Source: JAGVSR01 sp963778225
Lineage (GTDB): Bacteria > Pseudomonadota > Alphaproteobacteria > Rhizobiales > Hyphomicrobiaceae
Length of the DNA: 64,000 nt
Assembly: GCA_963778225.1 (NCBI GenBank)
Contig: CAVZTR010000003.1
Location: 1 to 64,000 of the forward strand
Direction: 5' to 3'
Position numbers and translations under genes: made by a program. The notes under the pieces are model-generated. The model ran no database searches. It saw only the letters and a program-made list of their open reading frames with translations, and was not told the DNA's origin. Of the stretch, positions 28,020 through 37,100 are shown in pieces. Positions within the stretch are counted from its first letter, which is position 1. Every line of letters begins with the position of its first letter.

Positions 28020-28157
28020 GAGCTGTTCCTTTCCATTGTCTACGATGCCCTCCACCATTCGTGGTTTTGAACAACCGCCTCGACGATGAGTTCCCAAAAA
28101 CAGCTCAGTGACGAATACGGCTCTGCCCATGTGTGATCACAACGGAGATGCCGCCAC

Positions 28158-28328
28158 TCATGCGGATCCAAAAGTCCGCCCAAATCTCGGTGCCATGCGG
28201 TCGACGTAGAGTTCGAGAACGAGGGCGCGCAAGGCTGCGGCGAGCGGAACTGCAAAAGCAAAGCCGAGGGTACCGAAGATGGCGCCGCCGACAAGCTGCG
28301 CGCCCAGTGTCGCACGCCCACGCGCAGG
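28158..28328 (-). pseudogene. C-terminal fragment of an AI-2E/PerM-type transporter
   Basis: On the minus strand, LGAQLVGGAIFGTLGFAFAV continues as PLAAALRALVLELYVDRM, the last membrane helix and tail of the AI-2E family of permeases. The frame stops at 28158, and nothing before it resembles the other helices. It lies directly downstream of the otsA remnant on the same strand. Confidence 0.6.
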
Positions 28329-28377
28329 TAAGACGCACGGCGATGGTCACGGAATGCCCAGAGTCCCGCGTCATTTC

Positions 28378-28522
28378 CTGCAATTTGAAGGATACGCTGC
28401 TTCTTTCGAATACGGCTGGCGTCGAGCAGCATCTGACCCGCCCACCGATAGACGTTTCGCGAGTGCGCCAAGCGTTGAAAAAAATGAGGAGCGCTGAGGA
28501 TGCCGAGGCTATCGTTCTTCAT
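28378..28522 (-). pseudogene. Internally deleted copy of otsA
   Basis: The frame starts MKNDSLGILSAPHFFQRL, matching the first 18 residues of otsA at 17182, then jumps straight to SRNVYRWAGQMLLDASRIRK and KQRILQIA, matching its last 35 residues. About 720 codons are missing. Upstream DNA, including the inverted repeat, also matches. Divergence between the copies shows that the event is not recent. Confidence 0.85.
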
Positions 28523-28558
28523 CGTGTGCAAAATGCTGGGCAGATGGAACCTAGAGGT

Positions 28559-28573
28559 CAATACGTAGTATTG
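28559..28573. promoter_or_regulatory. Second copy of the otsA upstream inverted repeat
   Basis: CAATAC-GTA-GTATTG, identical to 17218-17232 and 36 bases from the remnant's ATG as in the intact copy. It now lies between the otsA remnant and otsB and could serve the otsB operon. Confidence 0.4.
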
Positions 28574-28695
28574 CCATAAGGGCCGCGTAGTCCCCGCCAA
28601 CGTTGCCGGGATCGCATTTCGCGCCTACTGTTTGACTGAACACTTTGATCGTCCTCGCTTCACCAATATCTTTCCCTACTGCGCGCAGGAGTACG

Positions 28696-29448
28696 ATGAA
28701 GCAACAAGCGCCAGTCCTCGCTCGCTTTGAGTCCTATGCTCTCTTTCTCGACATCGATGGCACGCTCTCGGATATCGCACCTTCACCGGAAGGTGCTTTC
28801 GTCGATATCGCAACCTTGCAGGCGGTCCAGCGTCTCAGTTCGGAACTCGGTGGTGCGTTGGCTGTCATCTCCGGCAGGCAACTCACCGATATTGACCGGT
28901 TGATTGGCCATTGCGCGCAAAACGCTGCCGGCAGTCACGGGGCTGAACTTCGCAAGGCGGGTCAATGCCTCCACGTCAGCGCTGCGCCCGTCATCAATAT
29001 AGACGCCATCGAAACATCAATCTTCACAAGCTTTCCAAACGCACGAGGACTTCTCATCGAGCGCAAGCCTTTCTCGGTGGCGCTGCACTATCGCGGCAAT
29101 CCAGCTCTCGCCGATGCCGTCGAAGATTTTGTCGATCACGTTGTGCGCAAGCATGACGGTTTGGCGAAGGTAAAGGGAAAGATGATTGTGGAGATAGTGC
29201 CCGCGGACGTGAACAAAGGAAGGGCCATCGCAAGCTTCATGTCCTGCGAGCCTTTCTTGGGTCGGATACCCGTTTTTGCTGGAGACGACTTTACAGACGA
29301 GCATGGCTTCGAGACCGTAAACGCACTTGAAGGCGTATCGATCAAGATCGGGGATGGTCCCTCCTGCGCTCGGTACCGCTTCGACGACGCTGTCCAATTT
29401 CGGCAATGGCTCACACGGCTTGGTTCAGCGCAGCATTCAACAGATTGA
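28696..29448 (+). CDS. otsB: Trehalose-6-phosphate phosphatase
   Basis: A 250-residue HAD-superfamily phosphatase that converts trehalose 6-phosphate to trehalose. HAD motif I is LFLDIDGTLSDIAPSPEGA (the first Asp is the nucleophile), motif II includes AVISGRQLTDI, and motif IV is VFAGDDFTDEHGFETVN near residue 197. The ATG at 28696 has AGGAG five bases upstream. It is the first gene of the operon otsB-GH15-glk: the GH15 gene starts four bases after its stop. Its partner synthase in this window is the distant otsA at 14.9-17.2 kb, since the local otsA copy is deleted. Confidence 0.93.
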   Translation: MKQQAPVLARFESYALFLDIDGTLSDIAPSPEGAFVDIATLQAVQRLSSELGGALAVISGRQLTDIDRLIGHCAQNAAGSHGAELRKAGQCLHVSAAPVINIDAIETSIFTSFPNARGLLIERKPFSVALHYRGNPALADAVEDFVDHVVRKHDGLAKVKGKMIVEIVPADVNKGRAIASFMSCEPFLGRIPVFAGDDFTDEHGFETVNALEGVSIKIGDGPSCARYRFDDAVQFRQWLTRLGSAQHSTD

Positions 29449-29452
29449 GGGA

Positions 29453-31234
29453 ATGACTTTGGATCTTGCGCTGGTCGGTAACTGCAATATCGCAGCCTTG
29501 ATTGATCGCAATGCTCGCATTGTTTGGTACTGCCTTCCCCGCTTCGACGGCGACCCCGTCTTCCACCAGCTGATGGGGGCGCCGAGCGGCCGTCACATAG
29601 ACGGTGCATTTTCGGTCGAAATGGAGGACTTGCAGGAAACCGAGCAGACGTACATCGAGAATACCGCCATTGTGCGTACCGTCCTCAAGGGCAGCAGTGG
29701 CGTGGTCGAAATAATTGATTTCGCTCCGCGCTACGAATCTCGTGGACGCGCCTACCGACCGCAGACCCTAGTACGCAGGATCCGGCCCCTTGCAGGGACT
29801 CCGCGCATAATCATTTCGGTCCGCCCCGGCTTCGAATATGGAGCGCTGCAGCCGACGATCACCTATGGATCGAACCACATCCGCTATGTCGGCCCACGAT
29901 TTACGATGCGGCTGACGACGGATGCACCCATTGATTACATTCTCGACAGGACCACGTTCAACTTGCACGAGCCGCTGAACTTCGTTTTGGGGCCGGATGA
30001 ATCCCTGACCGACTCGGTGAGCGCGTTCGCGCGATTCGAATTCGAGCAGACAGAGTATTACTGGCGGGCCTGGGTCCACAGGCTGGCTATTCCGTTCGAA
30101 TGGCAAGAGGCCGTCATTCGCGCCGCCATTACGCTCAAACTCTGCACGTATGAGCCGACCGGCGCGATTGTCGCCGCAGTAACCACGAGCATTCCCGAGG
30201 CGCCCCATACGCAGAGGAACTGGGATTATCGCTTCTGTTGGATCAGGGACGCATATTTCGTCGTAAGAGCGCTGAACAGTCTGTCGGCCGTGCGCACGAT
30301 GGAGAATTACTTTCGCTGGCTGATGAATGTCGTGGCGAACTCGAACGGCGGACATATTCAGCCGGTCTATGGTGTTGGCTTGGAAAACGATCTGACCGAG
30401 CACATCGTGTCGAGCCTTCCCGGATACCGCGGCATGGGACCGGTCCGCAGAGGCAACCAAGCGTTCGAGCACCTCCAGCATGACTCGTACGGCAACGTGG
30501 TCTTAGGCGCGGCCCAGGCCTTTCTCGATTGCAGACTTCTGAGCCGGCCGGGAGTAAGCGAATTCGAATTGCTGGAGCGCGCCGGGCATCAATCGCTCGA
30601 ACTTTTCGACAAGCCGGATGCCGGCATGTGGGAGCTGCGCTTCAGCGCCAAAATTCACACGACTTCGAGTCTCATGTGCTGGGCGGCCTGCGATCGCCTC
30701 GCACGAATTGCTTATCACCTCGGTCTCCGCGATCGCTACGCTTATTGGCGCGAGAGATCCGAAGTGATCAAGGCGGTCATTCTAGAGCGGGCCTGGTCGG
30801 AGAAGCGCCAGTCGTTCGTCGAATCTTTCGAAGGCGAGATGCTCGATGCAGGGGTGCTGCTGATGGCAGAGGTCGGCTTTATCGATCCGTACGATCCGCG
30901 CTTCATGTCGACGTTATCGCTGATTGAAAAAACTCTCGGCCGCGGAGCATTCATGATGAGGTATGAGGCACCGGACGATTTTGGTCCGCCCGACACTGCG
31001 TTCAACATCTGTGCCTTTTGGCGGGTGACAGCATTGGCGCGCTCTGGGCGCAAGGAGGATGCCCGCGCCATCTTCGAGACGCTACTGGCCAGCCGGAACC
31101 ATGTCGGCCTGATGTCTGAAGACATAAAGCCCGATACGGGTGAAGCATGGGGCAACTTCCCGCAGACTTACTCGATGGTCGGCATCATCAACGCGGCACG
31201 GCTTCTGTCCTCGTCATGGGATGTGGAGATATGA
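29453..31234 (+). CDS. GH15 family glycoside hydrolase (glucoamylase or trehalase type)
   Basis: A 593-residue GH15 enzyme without signal peptide, so cytoplasmic. It begins with the N-terminal beta domain (DLALVGNCNIAALIDRNARI, VWYCLPRFDGDPVFHQLM), followed by the (alpha/alpha)6 barrel containing HTQRNWDYRFCWIRDAYFVV near residue 247, GYRGMGPVRRGNQAFEHLQ near 325, and KPDTGEAWGNFPQTYSMVG near the end. These motifs are shared by bacterial glucoamylases and GH15 trehalases. Lying between otsB and glucokinase, it plausibly releases glucose from trehalose or a storage glucan. The ATG lies four bases after the otsB stop, and its own stop overlaps the glk start in ATGA. Confidence 0.9.
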   Translation: MTLDLALVGNCNIAALIDRNARIVWYCLPRFDGDPVFHQLMGAPSGRHIDGAFSVEMEDLQETEQTYIENTAIVRTVLKGSSGVVEIIDFAPRYESRGRAYRPQTLVRRIRPLAGTPRIIISVRPGFEYGALQPTITYGSNHIRYVGPRFTMRLTTDAPIDYILDRTTFNLHEPLNFVLGPDESLTDSVSAFARFEFEQTEYYWRAWVHRLAIPFEWQEAVIRAAITLKLCTYEPTGAIVAAVTTSIPEAPHTQRNWDYRFCWIRDAYFVVRALNSLSAVRTMENYFRWLMNVVANSNGGHIQPVYGVGLENDLTEHIVSSLPGYRGMGPVRRGNQAFEHLQHDSYGNVVLGAAQAFLDCRLLSRPGVSEFELLERAGHQSLELFDKPDAGMWELRFSAKIHTTSSLMCWAACDRLARIAYHLGLRDRYAYWRERSEVIKAVILERAWSEKRQSFVESFEGEMLDAGVLLMAEVGFIDPYDPRFMSTLSLIEKTLGRGAFMMRYEAPDDFGPPDTAFNICAFWRVTALARSGRKEDARAIFETLLASRNHVGLMSEDIKPDTGEAWGNFPQTYSMVGIINAARLLSSSWDVEI

Positions 31235-32094
31235 CAGGTTGGCGGCTTGTCTGCGATGTCGGTGGCACCAACATTCGCATAGCTCGCTGCGAAGGTCCAA
31301 AAAAGCTCGTCAACGTGACTGTGCGGCCCACCGCGCAGTGCTCATCTCTGCAGGATGCCTTGCTGGAATACCTTCGCGCATTCGATGACCGTGACAGCGT
31401 GTTAGGTGCCGCGATCGCTGCTGCTGGGCCCGTCGAAAAGGGGCGCGTGACACTTACCAACCATCACACGACGATCGACCGCGAGGCCATGATGGCGGGA
31501 CTTGGCGGTAGGCCGGTCGCTTTACTCAACGACATCGAGGCGACTGCCTACGCCCTTCCCCTCCTGAGCGCAGACGACATCTCGCCCGTAGTTGCGGCGT
31601 CCAATCAGAAAGCCGGACCGCGCCTGGTCGTCAATGTCGGGACCGGCTTCGGCGCCGCACTTTTAATTCAAACAACGTCAGGCTGGCAGTCAATCGCCAC
31701 CGAAGCAGGGCACATGACGTTTGCCTCGATCGACCACACAGGCAACATCAAGACCAATATGTCGGAGACAGTGTCCGTCGAAGACAGGCTTTCCGGAATC
31801 GCTCTGAGCGCGGCGACCGACGAGCCATTCGGTCGAAGCCAATTCTCAGCAGTATTCGGAGATCTGTTCGGGGCGGTCTGTGGCAACCTGGTATTGGCCA
31901 CCGGCGCCTGGGGCGGCGTCTATCTCTGCGGGAGCGTGGCCTCAGCCTGGTGCCGAACGGGAGACCTGTCCTCCTTTCGCACCGCCTTCCACAACAAGGG
32001 TCGCATGTCGGACCAGATGGCCCGCGTGCAAGTTAGCGAAATCGTGCTGCCTCATCCTGCATTGGTCGGCTTGACCACAATCGCGCTGTCCTAG
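31231..32094 (+). CDS. glk: Glucokinase
   Basis: A 287-residue kinase that phosphorylates glucose. The phosphate-binding loop is VCDVGGTNIRIARCEG at the N-terminus, the sugar-binding segment is VALLNDIEATAYALPLL near residue 92, then VVNVGTGFGAALLIQ near 133 and EAGHMTFASID near 155, the order of the Glk family. The ATG at 31231 overlaps the GH15 stop (ATGA), so the genes are coupled, and the product would trap glucose released by GH15. A decayed copy of this gene is found at 10489-10794. Confidence 0.92.
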   Translation: MTGWRLVCDVGGTNIRIARCEGPKKLVNVTVRPTAQCSSLQDALLEYLRAFDDRDSVLGAAIAAAGPVEKGRVTLTNHHTTIDREAMMAGLGGRPVALLNDIEATAYALPLLSADDISPVVAASNQKAGPRLVVNVGTGFGAALLIQTTSGWQSIATEAGHMTFASIDHTGNIKTNMSETVSVEDRLSGIALSAATDEPFGRSQFSAVFGDLFGAVCGNLVLATGAWGGVYLCGSVASAWCRTGDLSSFRTAFHNKGRMSDQMARVQVSEIVLPHPALVGLTTIALS

Positions 32095-32108
32095 CTTTGT
32101 TTGAATTC

Positions 32109-32327
32109 TCAGCGCTGAACCGGTGGCCGGATAACAGGATCGGGGACAGGGCTGGGTTGCGGCGGCGAGCCAGGATTGGTCGGTCCAGGAATCGGGTTCG
32201 GCTGCGGATTGGGATTGTGCGGTCCGGGACTGTCCGGAGGCACAGGAGGATTGATCCCCCCGGCATCTAGAACCGGAGTGACTGCAAACAGGATCATGAC
32301 AACAAATCCACTTCGGGTGACATTCAT
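32109..32327 (-). CDS. Small secreted proline-rich protein
   Basis: A 72-residue frame starting at the ATG at 32327 with a hydrophobic leader (RSGFVVMILFAVTPVLDAGG), then an almost pure Pro/Asn/Gly tail (PPDSPGPHNPNPQPNPIPGP and similar). No family is recognised. The tail is disordered and may span or bind the cell wall. It is convergent with glk. It could be spurious, but the leader-plus-repeat build is coherent. Confidence 0.45.
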   Translation of the reverse strand: MNVTRSGFVVMILFAVTPVLDAGGINPPVPPDSPGPHNPNPQPNPIPGPTNPGSPPQPSPVPDPVIRPPVQR

Positions 32328-32397
32328 GATCTGACAACGGTGATCAGTCTTATGAGTTCCCGCTGTGAGTAAGGCGGCGCTACGCCGGCCTGCAGAC

Positions 32398-33309
32398 TTA
32401 AAGGAGCCCGTCAGCCTTGAGGAGCGCGCGATTGATCGCCACTCCGGCCTTTGCGCCTTCTCCAACGGCGACGGCCACGAGCAGAACATCTCGCGAGGCG
32501 TCCCCAGCCACGTAAACCCCGTGCACCGTCGTCTCCTCGGTTAGAGGATCGGTCATGATGGTTCCTCGCTCGTCTCGCAAACATCCCAATTGGTCGACGA
32601 GCTTGGAGCCTTGCGTGCACCCCGTCGAGAAAAAGAGAGCGTGACAGGCGTGGCTCATCCCATTCTCGAAGATGACGGCCTCCAGTTTCGGACCCGCACC
32701 CATAAGCTCCGTCACACGCGACGTGATGATCGGAATTTGGCGATCTGCCAATCGCTTCTCCAACTCGGCGCTTGGAGCGGTCTCCTCGCAGCACGCGACG
32801 ACATCCGCCGACCAGTGGCTCAACATAAGGGCCAGCCCCGCGCCCTTGTCTCCGACGCCGTAGGCAACCAATGGGCGGCCTTCGTACTCTGCGCCGTCGC
32901 AATAGACACAATGGTGAACGGACGAGCCGTAAAACGTTTCGATACCCGGGATCGTCGGCAACGTGTCCACCAAGCCGGTGGCAAACAGCACAGTGGACGC
33001 CGTTCCCGTCATACCGTCAGCGCATCTAAAATCAAAGCCGCCGCCGTTGGGAGATACGTGTTCAACTTCGGTGTCCAGCAACCTGATCGTTGGATACCGG
33101 CAGAGCTCCTGACGAACATCATCCAGAAACGCCGACGGCGCCCGGCCTTCCTGTCCCGGCATCGCATGGATCTTGCGGGACGCACGATTTCTCTGTGTTC
33201 CCGTATCGCAGACCAGAACGTTTCGCAGGCACCGTCCAAGGACCAGCGCCGCCGCTAGTCCTGCCGGTCCTCCTCCCACGATGAGCGTATCGAGCGCGGC
33301 ACGGTCCAT
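32398..33309 (-). CDS. Thioredoxin reductase-like FAD/NAD(P) oxidoreductase
   Basis: A 303-residue flavoprotein. The FAD-binding loop is LIVGGGPAGLAAALVLGR at residues 9-26, the redox-active pair lies in SVHHCVYCDGAEYEG near 133, the NAD(P) region begins YGVGDKGAGLALML near 150, and the second FAD motif is VHGVYVAGDASRDVLL near 265. The Cys-x-x-Cys pair and order match thioredoxin reductase, though the NAD(P) loop departs from the usual GGGDSA. It is a stand-alone gene with no thioredoxin nearby; a small-molecule or disulfide substrate is possible. Confidence 0.87.
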   Translation of the reverse strand: MDRAALDTLIVGGGPAGLAAALVLGRCLRNVLVCDTGTQRNRASRKIHAMPGQEGRAPSAFLDDVRQELCRYPTIRLLDTEVEHVSPNGGGFDFRCADGMTGTASTVLFATGLVDTLPTIPGIETFYGSSVHHCVYCDGAEYEGRPLVAYGVGDKGAGLALMLSHWSADVVACCEETAPSAELEKRLADRQIPIITSRVTELMGAGPKLEAVIFENGMSHACHALFFSTGCTQGSKLVDQLGCLRDERGTIMTDPLTEETTVHGVYVAGDASRDVLLVAVAVGEGAKAGVAINRALLKADGLL

Positions 33310-33360
33310 GGCAGCTCAACGTGGCCGCAACGACGTCGTTCCGGCTGAGCTGCCGCTCGG

Positions 33361-33900
33361 TCACTGCCGCAGGTTGGAAAACCACTGCACCGAACCGAGA
33401 TCCCGCTGGGAGTGTTCGGCCGAATTGCCTGACATCATGATGCCGAGTGGCGACCACCGCATCATCTGGGACCACCACCCGACGTAGAGTTTGAGCCAAT
33501 TGCTCATCATATCGCTTTGGAGAGCGACGGCCGATCGTGCCGTCGTTTCGCCACCGGGCTCTACCGACTTCCGAGGTTTGACCGGTTCCGAAGACCGAGC
33601 ACCCTTTTTCGATGCGCCCCGAGACGTGTTCAGCGCCTTTGCTGTCGCCGTCGCCTGGCCCCCGTTCGACTGGCGTCGGCCGCCAGCATTGGAGGCTTTT
33701 CGCTGATCGCGCTCCGTCTGCTGGCGGCGCAACTCAACACTTAACTGCTTAATTTTGGCCGCCGATTTTATTCCCGCCTTGCGGAGTGCGCTGGCCGGGC
33801 TCATGCCGGGCTTGCCGGCAATCAGCTTGACAGCCTGCGCGAGTGCGGCGCGATCGGATGACGAGGGCGACCTTGCAGTCGTATTCGATGGACTGCTCAC
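33361..33900 (-). CDS. Basic hypothetical protein
   Basis: A 179-residue protein of unknown family. Residues 15-70 look helical (ALAQAVKLIAGKPGMSPASA, then RKAGIKSAAKIKQLSVELRR). The middle is Ser/Lys/Arg-rich and disordered, and the C-terminal 50 residues hold Trp- and Met-rich segments (MMSNWLKLYVGWWSQMMRW). GTG at 33900 is taken as start because AGGAG lies six bases before it. The basic character suggests nucleic-acid or polyanion binding. It is divergent from the large sensor kinase gene. Confidence 0.6.
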   Translation of the reverse strand: MSSPSNTTARSPSSSDRAALAQAVKLIAGKPGMSPASALRKAGIKSAAKIKQLSVELRRQQTERDQRKASNAGGRRQSNGGQATATAKALNTSRGASKKGARSSEPVKPRKSVEPGGETTARSAVALQSDMMSNWLKLYVGWWSQMMRWSPLGIMMSGNSAEHSQRDLGSVQWFSNLRQ

Positions 33901-34146
33901 AATAAACTCCTGCAATGACCCGAACGACGAGAACGTGATCAGATGTCTGTGGGATCATCGTTAAACATACTTCAGTGGATTAGGTTCCAAAGACTTAACC
34001 GAAGCTGCGATGCGCTGACGATCTATTCGCGTGCCCCGTCACGGAGACCGATGCTGCGAACGCTGAAAAAGCAGAAGCGCTGTCTGCCAATTGTTCGCTG
34101 TAGTCGGCCCTCGCAACTGCGGTAAAGTGGAGGCCGACGCTAGCTT

Positions 34147-37100
34147 ATGAGAACAACGATGGCCGACATGACGACCAGCGTGGAACAGTGCGACGACCAG
34201 AGGCAGATTCTCGAACTCGTCGCCCTGGGCAAGCCGCTACGCGAGACATTGGAAGCCATCACACAGTTCGTAGAGCGGCACGAACCCGGCAGCCGCTGCG
34301 CTATTCTTCTGATCTCTCCCGATCCCCCTCATTCCACGACATGCGTCGCGCCATCATTTCCCGAAGCCTTTTGCAACTCATTGAGCGAGATCTGCATCGA
34401 CCCGCCTTGTCTGGGTTCGTGCGGTGCCGCGGCTGATCGCTGCGAACTCATCGTGGTCAGCGATGTGGCCAACGACGATCGCTATCCAGTGTCGTGGAGA
34501 AATACACTTCTGGCGTGCGGTTCGAGGGCGCTCTCGTCGCATCCCATCAGCGATGGCGAGAAGGCGGTGGCGTGCCTTTCGATTCATTACAGCGAACCAC
34601 AGTCTGATCTTCCCAGAAACTTGCCGCTAATAGGCGCAGCAACGCACCTCGCCAGTCTCGCCATTCACCGCGAGACCGCCAAGGAGGCCGATGAGCGCCG
34701 GAGCAGGCGCGCAAGCCTCCTCAGCTCTATTGCTCAGCGCCTTGTCATGCATGACGATCCCACACCAGACCTGGAGCCGGCATTTAACGCTGTCTGCGCC
34801 GAGATCGGAGCCGATCTCTACTTCAACTACGCCGTCGACATCGCAGACCCCGAGAGGCTCAGCCTGCAGTTCTGCCAAGGACTGACAGAGGCACAGAAGG
34901 CGCAGTTCTCGGAGTTTCGCTTCGGCGAGTACATCTGCGGAGAGGTGGCCGCAACCCAACAGACGATCACCCTTGGCGACCTCGACAAGGACACGAACGA
35001 ACGCACGCGCGGGGTCCGCGAACTTGGCGGGCGTTCTTACGCGGGAGTACCGCTGATGGCCGGTGGGCGGCTGCATGGGATTGTCGCATTCGTCAGTCGG
35101 TCCAAACGCGCTTTCACCGCTGAGTTTATTGCACTGGTTCAATCCGTTGCCACGCAGTTCGCTGCGGCCATCGATCGAAGCGCACTGCTGCATGCCAAGA
35201 TGTTGGGCGAGCAGCGGCTGACCCTCATTGCGGACGCTATGCCCTCGTTGATGGCAGTGGTCGATGGGGATTTGCGCTATGAATATGTGAACGCAGCCTA
35301 CGAGCGCTGGTTCAAGATGCCGGCCGAACAGGTCGTCGGCAGGAAAGTCGCCTCAATACTCGGCGAAAAGGCGTTTGCGACGATCCGCGATAAGATGGAA
35401 CGCGCACTTCTCGGTGAACGTGTCCGGTTTGAAACAGACATCATCTACGACACGGCTGGCTTTCGCCATATCAGAGCCGAGTACATTCCGCGCCCGGAAG
35501 GCAACGGCCGAACGCGAGGATGCTACGTTCTCGTCCACGACTTGACTGAGCGTAAGCAGCAGGAGGTCGTCCTCGCCCGTAACGAGCGGGCTCTCGCCGA
35601 GTTGATACAGAAGGCACCCTTTGGCGTCTATATCGTCGATTCCGATTTGCGCATTGTGCAGATGAACGCACAGTCTCAAACCGGAGCGTTCAAGAACGTC
35701 CAGCCCATCCTCGGACAAGACCTCGATACGGCCATGCGCGTGTTGTGGCCCGAAGCCGTAGCCGCGAAGGTGCTCAACCAGTTTCGACACACTTTGGAAA
35801 CCGGAGAACCCTTTCGCTCGCGAGATTTCATCGAGCGGCGCAGCGATGTTTCCGCGGTCGAGGCCTATGAGTGGGAACTACATCGGATTTTGCTGTTGGA
35901 TGGACGTTTCGGTGTCGTCTGTTACTTCTTCGACTCGACCCCCATTCGGCGGGCCGAAAGCCTTGCGCGCGAAAGCGAACATCGCTTCAGGCACATGGCA
36001 GACAACGCTCCGGTCATGATCTGGATGACCGAGGTTGATGGCACGTGCAGCTATCTCAGCAAGCCCTGGTATGACTTCACCGGACAGACCCCGTCGGAAG
36101 GTCTCGGAATGGGCTGGCTTGAAGCCATTCACCCGGAAGACCGTATCACCGCAAAGCAAACGTTCACCGCCGCCCATGAGCAGCAGGTGCGGTTCCGGCT
36201 GGAGTACCGTCTTCGCCGCCACGACGGCATCTACTTCTGGTGCATCGATGCAGCGGCCCCACGTTTTGACACCGATGGTCGCTATCTTGGATACATCGGA
36301 TCGGTCATCGACATCAGCGACCGAAAGCAGGCCGAAGACACGCAAACGCTCCTTCTCAGCGAACTCAATCATCGCGTGAAGAATACGTTGGCCAACGTCC
36401 AAGCCATCGCGCAACAGACCCTGCGCCACACGCGAAATCCCGAACGTTTCGTTGAGAGCTTCTCCGGCCGCTTGCAATCACTCTCCAAAGCGCATTCGAT
36501 GCTCAGCCACGCAACGTGGCAGGGTGCCGATCTGGAAGCCCTGATCCGAGATCAGCTTTCGATGGGCCCCGTGGACCTTCGATCCGTCGAAATTGAAGGA
36601 CCGCCCATCACTCTCGCACCGCAAATGTCGCTTCATCTGGCGCTCGTCATCCACGAGCTCGGGACGAATTCGATCAAGTACGGTGCGCTGTCCAGCAGCA
36701 GCGGACGGGTGTCGATTACATGGACGATGGATGGCTCGGACATGAAACTTTGCTGGGCCGAGCGAAACGGACCCTGCGTGACCACTTTGGGCGTACGCAG
36801 CTTCGGCACAACGCTGATCGAACAGAGCGCAAAGTCGGAAGGCGGCGACGCTGTCATGGACCTCGAAGATGGCGGTGTCGTCTGGAGATTTCGACTGCCC
36901 CTCCATCGTGTAACAAAGCAGTTCTATCCCACGACCCCGGCACTCTTGCGCACGCCGCAGGGGGAGCTGGTCCAAAGCTTGCGCGGCCTGCGCGTGCTCG
37001 TCATTGAGGACGAGCCCCTTGTCGCGATGGAGCTGGCAGCAATCATTCAGGATGCTGGTGCCGAGGCGGCCGGGCCAATCTCGTCGTGCGAAGCCGCACT

